Shown: positions 14,249 to 28,150 of the stretch, piece by piece
Numbering within the stretch: the first letter of the stretch is position 1
Layout: every line of letters begins with the position of its first letter
Assembly (NCBI RefSeq): GCF_014805625.2
Contig: NW_023998414.1
Location: 19,857,724-19,921,723 of the forward strand
Reading direction: 5' to 3'
DNA length: 64,000 nucleotides
Source: Glossina fuscipes
Lineage: Eukaryota; Arthropoda; Insecta; Diptera; Glossinidae
Program-made: the position numbers and the translations under genes
Notes under the pieces: model-generated
Databases searched by the model: none
What the model was told of the DNA's origin: nothing
What the model saw: only the letters and a program-made list of their open reading frames with translations

Positions 14249-14535
14249 GGATGTACACAACGCGCAGATCGACTTGAGATAGATCCATCTTTTTCTTTTA
14301 ACTTTCTGTCTGCCCGTCCGTCCGTCCGTCCGTCCGTCCGTCTTGTTTTCAAACTTATATTCAAGCTATAAACTAGAATTGTTGAGAGAGATATTTTGAT
14401 AAAATTTATTTGCTTTCTTCAAGTTTTTTGGCAGAAGAACCAGTTTCCATATGAGGTCTCATTTTGAAAAGTCGTTATATGAATAAATTGTATTAAGCGA
14501 ACTAATGTAGGGCAATTCATGATGCCTCATAACCC
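14249..14535 (+). repeat. Family A dispersed repeat, degenerate copy
   Basis: Shows GACTTGAGATAGATCC, then (CCGT)n at about 14313-14342, then GAGATATTTTGATAAAATTT and TTTTGAAAAGTCGTTATATG, then GTAGGGCAATTCATG. These match, in order, other copies in the window (for example 22965-23300). Confidence 0.6.
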
Positions 14536-17269
14536 ATGATAATGCTTTTGCTTATGTATTCGTTTGTTATGTTTTGTTTTCATTATATTTCGAAGCATAC
14601 TTTATTGTGCTACAACAGGTTACTGTTATTTTGGCAACACGGAATAACGTTTTTGGTTCAAAGATCAAATATTAAAATGTCCAGAGAAGCGTTACAATAG
14701 AAAGCAAAGCGTTAATTAAGGAGTAGGTATTGAAGATTGGAATAGTTTGCAAGTTGCAGGCGAATCGATTTAACTGATTTTTAATCCTATTCAAGTGGAG
14801 CCAATGCGAAAGCCAATTTAAAAAGTGCAGTTTAATTCCGTAAACAAATCTTTGAGAGTTTCGTTGCCATATAAATACAAAATATTCACCAGTGTATACA
14901 AAGTTTTCATTCGACAAGGGAAAATATTTATGGCAGATCGTACGTCAATATATTCTATATACTGTATGGTATACTCGTTCGATTATCGTGAGCGCGTTTA
15001 GTGAGAGATTGCGCTTGCTTTGTTGATCAAACTTTAAGATGCGCCTCATAAATGTTTGTGTTTATTTGAACCTAGATATCCCTTGTAGATTGTAAGTTAC
15101 ATCTTTCGGGCTCAGTTTCTACGACCACAAGAGCTGCCCAATGCCAGAACACTATTAAATTCATTGACTCACAAGCTAAGTACCAATCAATCTTCAAGTC
15201 ATATTTCAGCGTTATTTTGCATTAACAATAACCGGCGGTAAGTTATACGTTGAACCATGTAAAGTGTAAAAAATGCCTTCATTTAACAGGTTTAAATTAA
15301 CTTTTGCCAATTATTTGTTAATGATTACTGCTGGACAACTATGTACAACAGTAGCAACGAGCCACATTGCCACAAACACTCGTGTAAGAATTTTTGCCGT
15401 TTTATTCAGAATTCGAAGTCGAATTCCAACTTTCGCTATGTATATAAACCCTAACGAAGACTTTGGCTCATTCTTAGTCCTTTTCTCATATTAAACAAAT
15501 GAATAATAAATCTTAGGTGAGAATCTTTTTTAGTACGGATATTTTTAAAAAGTTCAAAGTTAATACAGAAAACAAAATCTATATGGATATGAAAGTGGAA
15601 GATAGTCTAAAACATACTCATCTCAATAATGGTAATAATAATAATTGATTGGTTAATTCCACTAAACTAAAATTAAAGGAATTAATTTATATGTACATAT
15701 ATATAAAAACGATATGTACTTTTACATATTGCAAAGCTTCTTTATTCCTTTACATTCTTGTACAGATCTTTAACATTAAAAATTTATAAAAAATATAAAA
15801 ATTTCTGTTATGTTAATTAAGCATCTTAGGAACATCGCTATTACATTATAATTCGTTTAATACGAAATGTAAATTTATTTTAATGCTTTTCATTTCAATA
15901 ATCAAGCTCAAATTTCGCTATCTACGGAAAGCGGAAACAGCAATATATATATACATATACATGCGCCACATACTGATATGTATGCTTGCTTACAAGTAAG
16001 TCTCGGCAAAAGGGTTGAGCATGATGTTAAACCATCGTAAATGTATAACCACATGTGTCATATGCAACTAGACTTGCGAATAATGAGATTCCAATGTTCT
16101 CCAGTTTGTTAGAGATTGAAGTGTTATCACATGCACACATACAAAACTATGAGAAGAAAACATAGATGTTCATAGAAAATCAAAATCCCGATTTTTCCTT
16201 TTTTTAGTTCCCCGTGCATTTACATGCACACTATTACTGTACACGTATACAGATATATGCGAATACTGTTGTATACTACATAATGAATCAACACTTGACT
16301 GAGGTTCAGGGTTTTATGTCTTTTTCTTTTTCTCATTCCTATTATAGCTGTTCATTGACGCTGCTGACATTTTAAGTTTGACATTGTATTAATGTTGTAC
16401 CGTATGTGCTATACTGTGAGTATAATGTAAAGAGCTGTCAGACAAAATGCTTTAAATTTTCAACATCATACATTTATACATGCAAACATACGCATGCATA
16501 TATATATATATGCACGTATACATGCACAGATAGAAACATAGCTATGTATGCATACATTTCAAGTGTGCAAACGTGTCGTCTGCGTCTTGTAAAAGTCAAA
16601 AATGTGATGAAAACAAAACGCTTACATTTAAATGTGTCGCATTTTAGTTCTCTTCTCATCTTATTTTTCATAAATTTTCATGAAATTCTTTATAGCCAAA
16701 CAGACAAAGCATACCAATAATAAATTTACAAAAAAAAAAAAATAAATAAATAAATAAATAAAAACTAGCAGAACACAGAAACAATCCATATTCGCTTAAG
16801 AATTAATTTTGAATACTCGCTGTCGATATAGTGCGTTACCATATTTACCGTATTCACCTTAAGGGTTGCGTACGGCAAAGGCAACCTTTAAGGAGAGACA
16901 TTTACTATAGAATAACATTCAAGTAATCTTGCGACTAATACTTACCTGTATTTCATCTTCGAGTACTACAAGGTCCGGTTATTAAAAATGTGATGAGAAT
17001 ATATACAACTTTTTTAAGTTAAAATCCACAATAATTCTTAAGTATATTTGCATTATATATATCGAAGCCATAAGCACATGATTCCCATTTGCAGTATCAA
17101 CTCAAAAATATACATGCCTTAATGCCACCATCACCGAAGGATGAGAGGTATTTTCCCGTTTGAAACGTCCAGGGAAAACCTTCAGAGGCCCTACTAACAC
17201 TGCGCATATATGCTTGATAAGCATTAAAATTCTGGATCACTTTAAGCATGCGCGACTGTCCTCTTGTAT

Positions 17270-17750
17270 AATGCCTGTTAAAAAATGCGGGTTATAAAAC
17301 TGAAGCTGAGCCAAATTAGTGTAAAGGCACGCCTACAGTACCAACCCGAAACTGAGAACGGGTCTGCTTTTGAAAAGTAATAGAAAATTGGTCCTATACT
17401 CATTACTCACAACATTGCTTACAGCAGATAAATATATAAAAATTTAAATGTGTATTCTATGGGTAATGTGGTAACTAGATGTACAAAATGGTAAAAATTA
17501 ACCAAGGCGATCCAATGTTATAGTGTATCAAAATTGAAATTTTTTCGATACCTTTATAAGGCGCAGAAACATGCTTCGTAAACCCTTGGGCAGTTTTAAA
17601 TTTCGAATGGGCTTAAGCCTGTCCGTCAGTCTAATTTCTATGTCAATGTCTATGGCATAGTATTCTCCTGTTCGCATAAAAAGGAAAATATCGCCCACGA
17701 CCTAATATGATTTTGTCATCTTTTTTTTTTGTTTTATAATTTTCAGGATA
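17270..17750 (+). repeat. Family B dispersed repeat, degenerate copy
   Basis: Shared with the 31-kb copy in the same order: GCACGCCTACAGTACCAA, AAATTTAAATGTGTATTCTA, CAATGTTATAGTGTATCAAA, CCTTTATAAGGCGC, GTCCGTCAG, and GAAAATATCGCCCACGACC. Confidence 0.5.
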
Positions 17751-18472
17751 TGATTTGTTGAAGTATTCCTAACCTACCTCTAATAAATACATATATACGT
17801 ATATACATTTTTTTTTGTCCTTTTGAAATTGAAAAAAAAAAAAATTTCGCTTTTGTTAAATTTGCTTGGCAAAGGGTTATTATCCTTAAATTTCGAAATC
17901 AATTTATTGTCAAATCTGTTGGATGATGGATAAAAGATCATCGTTGAACAATGAAATTGAAAAGCGTCGAAATGTTATTATTGATCTATTATTGAGTTTA
18001 ATGATTTGACAATATATAGGTTACATCGTAGCACTCGTTGTTTCGCTCAATTTAAATTATTTTGCATAATAAGTGCGGATGCACGAAAGCTTTTAAAAAT
18101 ATTTTCGCAATTCAAAGTCTTCACTATCAGCCTTTTGCAGTTCGTTGCGTCATTTCATTACATTTCGTTTGATTTTATTGTATCGATATGTCTTCAGACA
18201 TTGACAAACTTGGCGACAAGGACAACACACTTGTAATAACATTAAAAGGATATTGTAAAACATTTTCATAAAGATCTATAGCTGTCGTGTTGTGTATATA
18301 TATATATATATATCTATGTATGCATGTATGTATATATGTATGTATATACATACATACATATATGTTTGTATATTTAAATGCTAGTGAATTGTGAACAGCT
18401 CTTTTGGCTCAGCCAGTTTGTGCGGGTGAGAAAATTGTCAATTGTGTTCAGGCTGTGTGTATGTTAGTATGT

Positions 18473-18503
<31 letters not shown>

Positions 18504-20663
18504 CTTGTTTGTTTGTGTTTATGTATTTTTATGTGTGTGCGACAAACCGTATAATAACAATCAACGAGCTTTTCAAATGATTATAACGACAACGGCAACA
18601 ACGATATCTACTATACTGGAGGCTAAATATTGTTGTTAATGTTAGTCTTGTCATATATGTATATACATGTATGTATTTATACACATATAATGTCGTTTGT
18701 TGCTAAATTCAATATACACAAAAGCATGCTTGTGTATGATTTATATGTGATGTCATGCTAAACAGGAAATAAGGAAAAGGGAAAATTTGCATTTGTATAA
18801 AAATAAATATACATTGAATGTTGTTGCTGTATTTTGATCAACTATATAATGCCTTCGGGATATAAGACTAGTTATGGAAATAAAAGAAAAAGATGAGAAG
18901 GAGGAAGAGAAGAAGCAATAGAAGAAGAAGCTATATGAAGGAGCAAAAAGTGAACAGACCACAAAACCCTATCAACCAAAAATAAACAGTCAGTCAGGCA
19001 GTCAGGCAGTCAGCCAGTTAGCCAGTGAAACAACTATCAAGGCACACAATGTTAGTTATACTGGATACCATACGATTTATAACTAAGCCATGTACACAAA
19101 TAGTGTTTGCTTCGCTTCCCCATTCAGTCAGTAGTCTCTATTTCTTTTTCTCAATATGTTTGCATAAGTGTTTGTATGTTTATGTTTATTTAAGAAAAGT
19201 CTTATTTACTTAGAAGCCCTCTAATAGACAAATGTCACATGAAACGGGTTATAGCTTCGATTGGGTGGGTGTTGGGTTTTAAGTTGCTATTGAATGGGGA
19301 GGCTTTTTGGACTCTAACGCTTATGCTTATCTTAGGGCTCACAATGAGTCACCATATTTGCTATACGTGCATGTATTTGCCTTCATGTAGAATATGCCGA
19401 TATTTTCTCATAAAAGTCACCCTTACCTCTGCGCTTTCTCTTTTCTTATTTAATACCTTCACTTGTATATGCATGAGACAATTGCGTTTAGTCTGTTGCG
19501 GTTTGTATGAGAAATTTTACAAGTTGACACGAATAGTAAGTGCGGTTAGAGTTTTACTGTTTTCTTGGCTTTTTATCGTACGGTAGTTTTTTTACTTTCC
19601 TATCTGCAAACGCATTCGCAATTGTCGATAAAGTATTCAGCTCTTATCAGGCAAACAACAAAAAGCATTAAAAATGCTTTAGTTTATAAAAAGATCAATC
19701 ATAAATTTATCATTGGAAAATTCCGATTATTCGGAGATGAAAAAACCCAAGCAGTGTATGGCTTTCAATTCCTTTAACACGTTGGCGTTGACTTTAAAAT
19801 CAGTGAGTGCTTCCAAAAATACACTTCTTTTTTGTTTTTTTTTTTTTTTTTGTTTTATAATAGTAAGGATATAGCATCACTTTAGAGGTCGTGTGCATCG
19901 ACAAGCACCCGCAAAGGACGTCTATTTACGTCAACGCGTTAAACGCCTTTCAAGTCTAAGTTTAATTTGCGTACGAACGTGATATCAAGAATATTTCCAA
20001 AGAACAGAATATTTGACGACTTGACAATGTTAAGCTTGAATTATCTTGTCAGTGCGCAAATGCTTATGTTAGGTCCTAGCTCTAGGTTCTTTTAATTTCT
20101 GATACCGGTTTGCTCGAGGAAATTGTTTGACTTCAATCGCACATCGCACGCGCATTTTTTTCCAAACAGTTTTCTATCATGTATATGCGAGAATTGGCTC
20201 CATCTCTGTCTCTGAACGATCGTTTACCAATTTTCAGAACGAAAACTTTTGAATCTCTGTTCTCGCTGTTCCTTGTCCAAACAGCAAAACTCATTGGTTT
20301 TTCTTTGCATGTAAGCAGATCGGACAATGATGCCTCAGCTCTCGTTATAAAAATTCGCGTTGCAGCCTTGCAGAGTTTTTACAATAGCTTCCGGTGTCAG
20401 GTCTCAAAATACTTTACGTTTGCCCTACAACGATTCATGTCACAATATTTCTTATGCTAACACGTTGTCATGAGCAGAGACTGAACAATTTTCACAATAA
20501 TTAAAATGGAGTTTAGTGAACGCAAAATTTCTCATATTCGCAATCGATTGATTACCTGAAGAATATTCGAGACGCGCTATCTACCTATCTACCTATTCTT
20601 TATATTCAGCTCAATACTTTTTAGGTTACGTAATGTAAATAGATATATACAAATACATATATG

Positions 20664-20699
<36 letters not shown>

Positions 20700-21109
20700 T
20701 GCATGTGTATGTTTGTTATGAACGGCGTCGGTTGTCTTTTTATTTGATTGGAAAACTCTAAAAATAAAAACAGCAACAACTATAAATTTTAATAAAATCT
20801 TGGAAAAAAAAAAAAAAAGAAGCAAAATCTTAATAAAATATGTAAACAATCGAGAGCAGAAGACAGTTGACAGCTCTACTGCCTATCGTACAGCAATGCA
20901 TATGTACATGTATAGATAAATATAGAATGAATGCTTCCTTTCGCTTTCCCTCATTTAAGTCTAACAATGACATTTTATGACGTGTCAAAGGATTTTTTTA
21001 CCACCTTCTTATTCAAATTTCTTCGTTTTTTTTTATTTCATTTTTTGTTTTCTTCTTTTGTGAACTTGTTAAAGTTTAAAAAGCTTTGATTTGAAAAAAT
21101 GAAAACGTA

Positions 21110-21509
21110 NNNNNNNNNNNNNNNNNNNNNNNNNNNNNNNNNNNNNNNNNNNNNNNNNNNNNNNNNNNNNNNNNNNNNNNNNNNNNNNNNNNNNNNNNNN
21201 NNNNNNNNNNNNNNNNNNNNNNNNNNNNNNNNNNNNNNNNNNNNNNNNNNNNNNNNNNNNNNNNNNNNNNNNNNNNNNNNNNNNNNNNNNNNNNNNNNNN
21301 NNNNNNNNNNNNNNNNNNNNNNNNNNNNNNNNNNNNNNNNNNNNNNNNNNNNNNNNNNNNNNNNNNNNNNNNNNNNNNNNNNNNNNNNNNNNNNNNNNNN
21401 NNNNNNNNNNNNNNNNNNNNNNNNNNNNNNNNNNNNNNNNNNNNNNNNNNNNNNNNNNNNNNNNNNNNNNNNNNNNNNNNNNNNNNNNNNNNNNNNNNNN
21501 NNNNNNNNN
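21110..21509. other. Assembly gap of 400 Ns
   Basis: Exactly 400 N characters. Two open frames reported across it are meaningless. Confidence 0.99.
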
Positions 21510-22964
21510 CACTACAGAATGCGAATTTTATTTACGTAGGAATGTAAAGCACACGTCAAATAACCAAAAAAAAAAAAAAAAGATTATTTGAAATTTTAAA
21601 GACTACTACTTCGAGCTCATAAAATATTTGTTCCTTTGCCTAAAAGTATAGCAAAAGTGACGGTTATTGTGCCGTCCTGTCGGAAACGTTAGATTTCCCT
21701 TAAAAATGGAAACCTTGCAAGTTAATTGGAGTGATACCTACCACTGCTGAACCGAGGAGGGGCCAAGGTAAATCCATATATAAATTCAAGCTAATTTTCT
21801 TTGTTGTTGCCGTTGCGTGAAAATAAAAAATTATGCAATAACAAAAAAATATGTGACTTGAAAGGTACGGACAAAGCTATTTTATTACCGGGTTGCCAAA
21901 AAAAAAAAAAAAAAATTATACTGTTTCGAATATTTTCTATACAGGCTACTTTCAGAATGACGGTAAAAGAGCACGTGTTTTCTATTCAACGATCGATACA
22001 GAAGTAAAGCAAAGCAAATTCTTTGCGAAGCATTGATTGCTTTTTAATACCATTGACACTAAAATAGTCTTGGCTTTGCGGCTATTCGCCTTTTTATTAT
22101 ATGCTCGATTTCCATACAATGGAACTTGGGAAATTGAACCCAAACTCTAAAGTCAGTTTAAACCATTTCTTGCGTCAACATATAAATTAAGCCTTATGCG
22201 TGCAGTGTTTTAAGTAATTATCGGGAATCAAGTACGATAATCGAACCTTTGCATATGTTGTATGCCACTTGGCTTGAACTGTATAATAATGGAGAATACG
22301 ATTGGTAAAAATAGAATATGTTAAATATTGATATATAGTACATCACTCAAAAAGTTCGTAGAATGACCTACAGATGGAGAATGACTACTGATTGCCGAAT
22401 CTGTACGACTTTTAAATGGTAGCAACCTTCAAACGAGTACATGACATTGATCGAGAACTGAGGGAGAAGCTTCGTGCTGACTAGCTGGCTTTTGACTCAG
22501 ATCGCCAGAAGAACACTTGTTTGATGTGGAGTTGTATTGCAGTCAGGTGCATGATTCATAGAAATACAGAGGTTTCGCTTGGGTTTCACTTTTGAGTAGA
22601 GAGATAATTTCAACGAAAAAATTTAGCAGACGAAGCCTTCAACTGTAAGCAAAACTTTTGAAGCTGCAGTTAAGAAATTAAGAAAATTGCTCGACTTCTT
22701 GAGGACGAGCCCCTATATCTCTTTCTATTTGCTTATCTATTATTCAACCTGACGTGACAAAGGTGGTAGCAAGTATTTTAGAGCAGGTTTTTCTCAAACT
22801 ATTGACTTCAACGGGCAGACAGTCGTCATTGACTTTCAGCATATTTGGTGAGATATCCGATAACTATTGTTATACCGTAGAAATAGAAAAAAATGCAAAA
22901 AAATGGTTTTAATAAAAGAGCAAATATTTTCATACCCCAAACCACTTGTGATAGGAACACATAT

Positions 22965-23300
22965 TAAGGGCGTATTAAGTGCGTACATTCGCAATCCCCA
23001 GCAAAACCCAAAAAGAGTTGAGATAGAACCACCTTTTTATATACCCATCGGTTTGGAATCACTTTGTGATTCCATCTAAGCCTGTCCTAAGCTTGTCGAT
23101 CTGCCTTGTTTCCTTCTGTTTGAGATATTTTGATGAAATTTGCTAGACCGACGCTCTTAATAAGGGCTCGGATTCGATCACTTTTTTGGCTACTTCCCAA
23201 ATAACATCTTAGTTTGAAAAGTCATCTTATGAATAGGTGCAAGATAGCGTAGGATATTTAATAGTGAGTCATGGCCCACTAATTGTGTTTTACTGGTTAA
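22965..23300 (+). repeat. Family A dispersed repeat, good copy
   Basis: In order: AAAAAGAGTTGAGATAGAAC, CGGTTTGGAATCACTTTGTG, GAGATATTTTGATGAAATTT, TTTGAAAAGTCATCTTATGA, GTAGGATATTTAATAG. This order matches a non-coding repeat that I recall as abundant in calyptrate fly genomes. Confidence 0.65.
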
Positions 23301-24234
23301 GATTAACCTTAGTGTGAGAACAACTTATTTACGTTGCATAATTTATTATTGAAGTTGTCCAAATCACAAAAAGTGAGATAGAAAATTGAAATGAAATATT
23401 TTTGATTAAATTTTATATAATTGACTCAGAGATGGGCTTAAGCTCTTTGCAAATATGTTCATTTGAAAAGTGTAAATGCAAACTCGAGAGTATGCGAAAA
23501 TATTTCTAATACATTCGTACAAAAATGTAAAACAATATCTCGATTAAGCCCTTTGCATGCTTGCATTCATAATTAACAATAAATTGACAAAAAAAAAAAA
23601 CAACAAAGAAAGGATGCTATGGTCGGGCAAGGTCGATCATTAGATATCCTACAACGCTTCGCTTAAGTAATGATCTACCAAAAATTGTATCTTTTTTTCC
23701 ATATAAATGCGTAATTTTCATGAAAGCCCCCATATCGGGGGATATTCAAACTTCAATGTGGTGTAAGCTAAGCAAACTAAATTTGCTTGTCGAATGTTAT
23801 ATTAGTTTTCAGTTGCTTTCGTCATAACAAACCACAAATTAGGCTTTATCGTCGGTAGAGCCTCTATAGGTGATGCAGTCTAAAAAATCGATCTATGTGA
23901 TTCAAATTCCCTATGATTGATTTACTAAGGACAAATTCTTATCACAAAATGTGAAAAATTAAATCTTTTTGGAATAGAAAGTCTTATTTAGCCTTCATTA
24001 GAACCCGTAATAGGGTTGTGGGATCCAAAAAATACCCCTACACGGTCGAGAAGTCATAAATTATTACGAGCGAACTGTCGTCAAGAAGTACTCAAAAAAG
24101 ATTCAATTTCCGTTGGAACGCAAGGGAAATGGCAAAGCATGCAGGAAGTTTTCCCAGCCGATTCAACATTTTCTCATCAATTTACTTTGCTGAAATACTT
24201 TGACTAAGCTACAATATTTTCTCCTATAATGACG

Positions 24235-24430
24235 TATCAAAATATCAAGGCGTCCTGTGGGAACTAATCGAAAAAGTGAACAGATCGTAAACATTTTCAA
24301 TAAAATTTGTCCTTGCATCAAGGCATGTCGGACGTACTTTGAGCTGGACAAATGAACGAACAAAGAAGTTTAGATCGCCATACTGGATTCTAAACAACCA
24401 TTCGCATAAACTTGATATACCCGGCACCCG
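24235..24430 (-). repeat. Family A dispersed repeat, degenerate copy
   Basis: The reverse complement has GAATCCAGTATGGCGATCTA, GTCCAGCTCAAAGTACG and TTTTATTGAAAATGT in the family order. It is much diverged. Confidence 0.4.
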
Positions 24431-25999
24431 AACTCGCTGATGCGCAGAGATTTTTTTTGCTGATTTCTCTTCAAATAATATCGTTTGCTATAACCAATTG
24501 TTCCTCATCAGAGAAATACCTGTAATTGAGATAGCAGTAGCAGGTTGGAATTGAGTTACTATCTACACAAAAATAGACCACATTTCGTAATAAGATCAAT
24601 TAGTTAGAAGTTAAATTTTTAAATTATATAAAATGCTATAATTTATTTTAACTGAAATAATTAACCATTGACTGCATATTAATTGCAAACGGAAATTTCA
24701 TATTTCTTAACTTTAATAGCAACAAGAAGTAGAAACAAAAATGCTATAGAGCAGTAAATCTTGTTTCAATGGGGTATTTCTGTTAATTTGTCGATTTATT
24801 GCATTAAAGCAAACTTAAGTCAATACATGTAACTAAAGCAATTTCCAACAATTTGCCTGATTTAATGGATTTTTATGGATTTCTACGATATGTAAATAGA
24901 AAACAAAAACAAAACAAAAAAAATAAAAGACTTAAAAAAAATGAGAAAACCAAATGTTCGCCTTAAAACGAATATTAGATACCCTAAACTGTAAGTAAAA
25001 ATTGCAGAGAAAAAAATGTTTTTTCTCTTTCCTCATTATAGATGTAGCTCTTTAAATGATGATCGCGCGTGGTCGAGCGTGATCGCGATCCACATATAAT
25101 GTACTTTACTAAGCCAAAGAAAATAATATTGAAAATTTTTCTCTCATAGTTTTTGTGTGTACGGTTTCATTCATTCAGGGTTTCAGCATTAGTAGGCGTG
25201 TTTGCAAGCACATCAATGTCCGTTGACATATATGATCTATAAAATCGGCGCAACAATCTATGCATTGTGTACTTTTACACAGATAGATATCGACATCTGT
25301 CATGAAATCGAAAAGCTATTAACTTTTCGCTTATTCGGACAAAGGTCGGGAAAGCGATATTACGCTTAGCATACTCTATTGCATGTTAGCGATTATACAA
25401 ATGAATATTATTAATAAATTCCAAATATTTTTAATTAAAGTTAACAACCTACACACAACAATAATTAACAACTTAATAACAAGTTAGGACAAGCGAACTG
25501 GACATGTACGGTAAGCTATGCGTTATTATAGTAATAAAAAAAAAAAAAAAAAAAAAAATGATATAAAAAATTTTAAATAAATCTGCATAGAAATAGTGAG
25601 TGTGTAGGCGTTTAACAAGTCCATAAATTTTTAAGTAGAAAGCATAGCACACCAAACGTATATATAACGTATGTGTGTGTGTGTGTGTATTTGATTACAA
25701 TATAAAGAAAAATGAAATATTTTCAAGTTTTCATAGCATTTTAAAATCTCTTTATCGATCTATATTTTATCAATAAAATCGTTGATATATGCAAATGTTC
25801 AATTCCCGCGTGCATATGTATGTGTAAAATGATAGCTAGAAATTTCTTATATATATATATGAAAACTTGTTTCATTAAGTGCAAAATTTCTACATTTTAT
25901 CTTCATCGGTGTTTTCGGCAATTTTGCTCATTTCCTCTTTTAATTCCTCTATCATTATACGCAAACATAATTACATATAAAAAGCAGAATTTTTTAAAT

Positions 26000-26050
<51 letters not shown>

Positions 26051-27843
26051 TGCATATGTACATATAATTCGGTGTTTTTTATGCTTAAACTAAAAGGATC
26101 TTCCTGTTCCACTTGAAAATAACGCCTGCAACACCAAGAAAATAATAATAAGCAAAAAGTCATTATATATAATTTTTTGTTTTCTCTCTTTACCCGATTT
26201 TTCGCTTTTCATTAGTGCACGAAACCCCTAAAAATGAAAATTGGATTGGAGGTTCGATTGTCGATTGTCGTTTGGTTTTCAGTTTTTTTTTTTTTTCTTT
26301 TTATTTTTTCAAGAAAGCTTTTACACAACTGTGTAAGGTATATCGGTTAAAATGGCATTACACAAACGAAAAGTATATTAAATTAATGACAACATTCGTC
26401 ACATCTGTAAACGCAGTAAATTAGTCAACTTCCCACCCGTCCGTTCTATGGAAAATGTTCCTTCGCTGTCTTTCACGCAGATTTAAACCTAGCATTGTTT
26501 CAACTTAATCGTACCACGTTATGTATATCTATATACGACTTATACCATTTTGCGAATGAATGCCAGTAACTTGTAAACATAATGGAAAAAATGAAAACAA
26601 CGTGTTGTTGTTGTTGTTCTTGTTTATAGTTCCAAATAATATATACATATATGTAAGTAAATATGAAATAAGCAAAAAATTTAAGTTCAAAGTTCAAATG
26701 TGACTCACAGCCATATTATGCTCTAATTAAGATTAAGGACATATATATCTGCCCGCATGTGAACAACTCACTTATTTGCAACTTACTCTTAGCCTGCCTG
26801 TCCCTCTGCCGTAGTACCTAGTTACCCGAGATGTCGTAGCTTTATTGCTCCTATAATTTGCTGAGATTATTTCTAGTTGTCAAGTCTAATCATTTTTGTA
26901 CTAAAATTAGGCTCCAGAAGCTATTTTGCGCACTGAAAACGAAAACTGGCTTAGAGTGTTTCTAGTTATTGCGTACAAATTGGTCGTATGTTAACAATGT
27001 TTAAAATCAATTTGCGTCTATATGTATTGCAACGTTAGATGAATCGGGCGACATCAATAGAAGCATGTGACAATTGTTCAGGAGCATCTACTCCCTATTT
27101 TCTCTGACCTATATCGGGTATTTTCGCTATAGCAAGATATACGCTCTTCCTCCAAGCATTTCACAAATTAAACTTTCTTTCAAAGACAATCGTATCGCAG
27201 AACAAGATCCTTTGCTTAAAAATAAACAACACAGTCATATATTTTTATATTTATACTTTATACCCAAGACGCAAGTGGACGCAAGTTTCATTAAATCTCC
27301 ACTTTCGAATGGAGACGGGACAGAGACGGGGTTTTCAATCACTGCTCTCGACTTTGGATCCTGGCCTTGAGCCTTGAGCCTTTCAGCTTTAGAATTTTGG
27401 TTTTCAATCTCTTCCGCTAAAATGTGTGAATAGGTTTCGAAAACATGTTTTTTTATCGCAACAAGTGACTGAATTTTTATCATTAGTTTATCAAATATCT
27501 TTGTTTTTTCAACGATTTACGTCAAGCACTAAACGGTTGGTAAAATATTTAAGAACGATGACTCAAGGAATAGGTAAAACTTTCTCAGCACGCACACACT
27601 ATAGTGAGTATCTAAAATTCGGCCTAAAGTGTACTTAGATCATACCTTGCGTTTTATTTTGTTTTTTTTTTTTGTTTTTTTCTTTTTTTTTTTTTCTTGG
27701 TGGACGTATCGGAGCGTTGTTGATAGGTGTTTAATAAGAAGTTTTTAATTTTTAGTTTCGGCGTTTAAGCAGTTATTTATATAAAAAGAGTGTAAATCTT
27801 TCGGTATTACTTGTCTTTAATCATTTTACACTTAATATATGTT

Positions 27844-27880
<37 letters not shown>

Positions 27881-28110
27881 TGTATGTACCTATATAAACA
27901 ATTTTATATCATTCAATAAATGCTGCTCAGCCACAAGTACACAAACACGTTGTCGGTTATGGGTGCCAATGCTTGCTTGCTTGGTTGCTTGGTTTCTTGC
28001 TTGCTTTCTCGCAGGCAAACTGGGGATACAGATAAAATATGATTTTATTATGAATTTCATTTTGATCACATCTTCTCCCCAAACAACTAAAGTTTCTCTG
28101 ACAAAGAAAA

Positions 28111-28150
<40 letters not shown>

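Noticed and set aside
19239..19586. 115-codon hydrophobic Cys-containing ORF
   Set aside because: T-rich composition, no promoter or splice context and no family resemblance; likely chance.
21069..21539. Two long ORFs across the N gap
   Set aside because: They exist only because Ns carry no stop codons.
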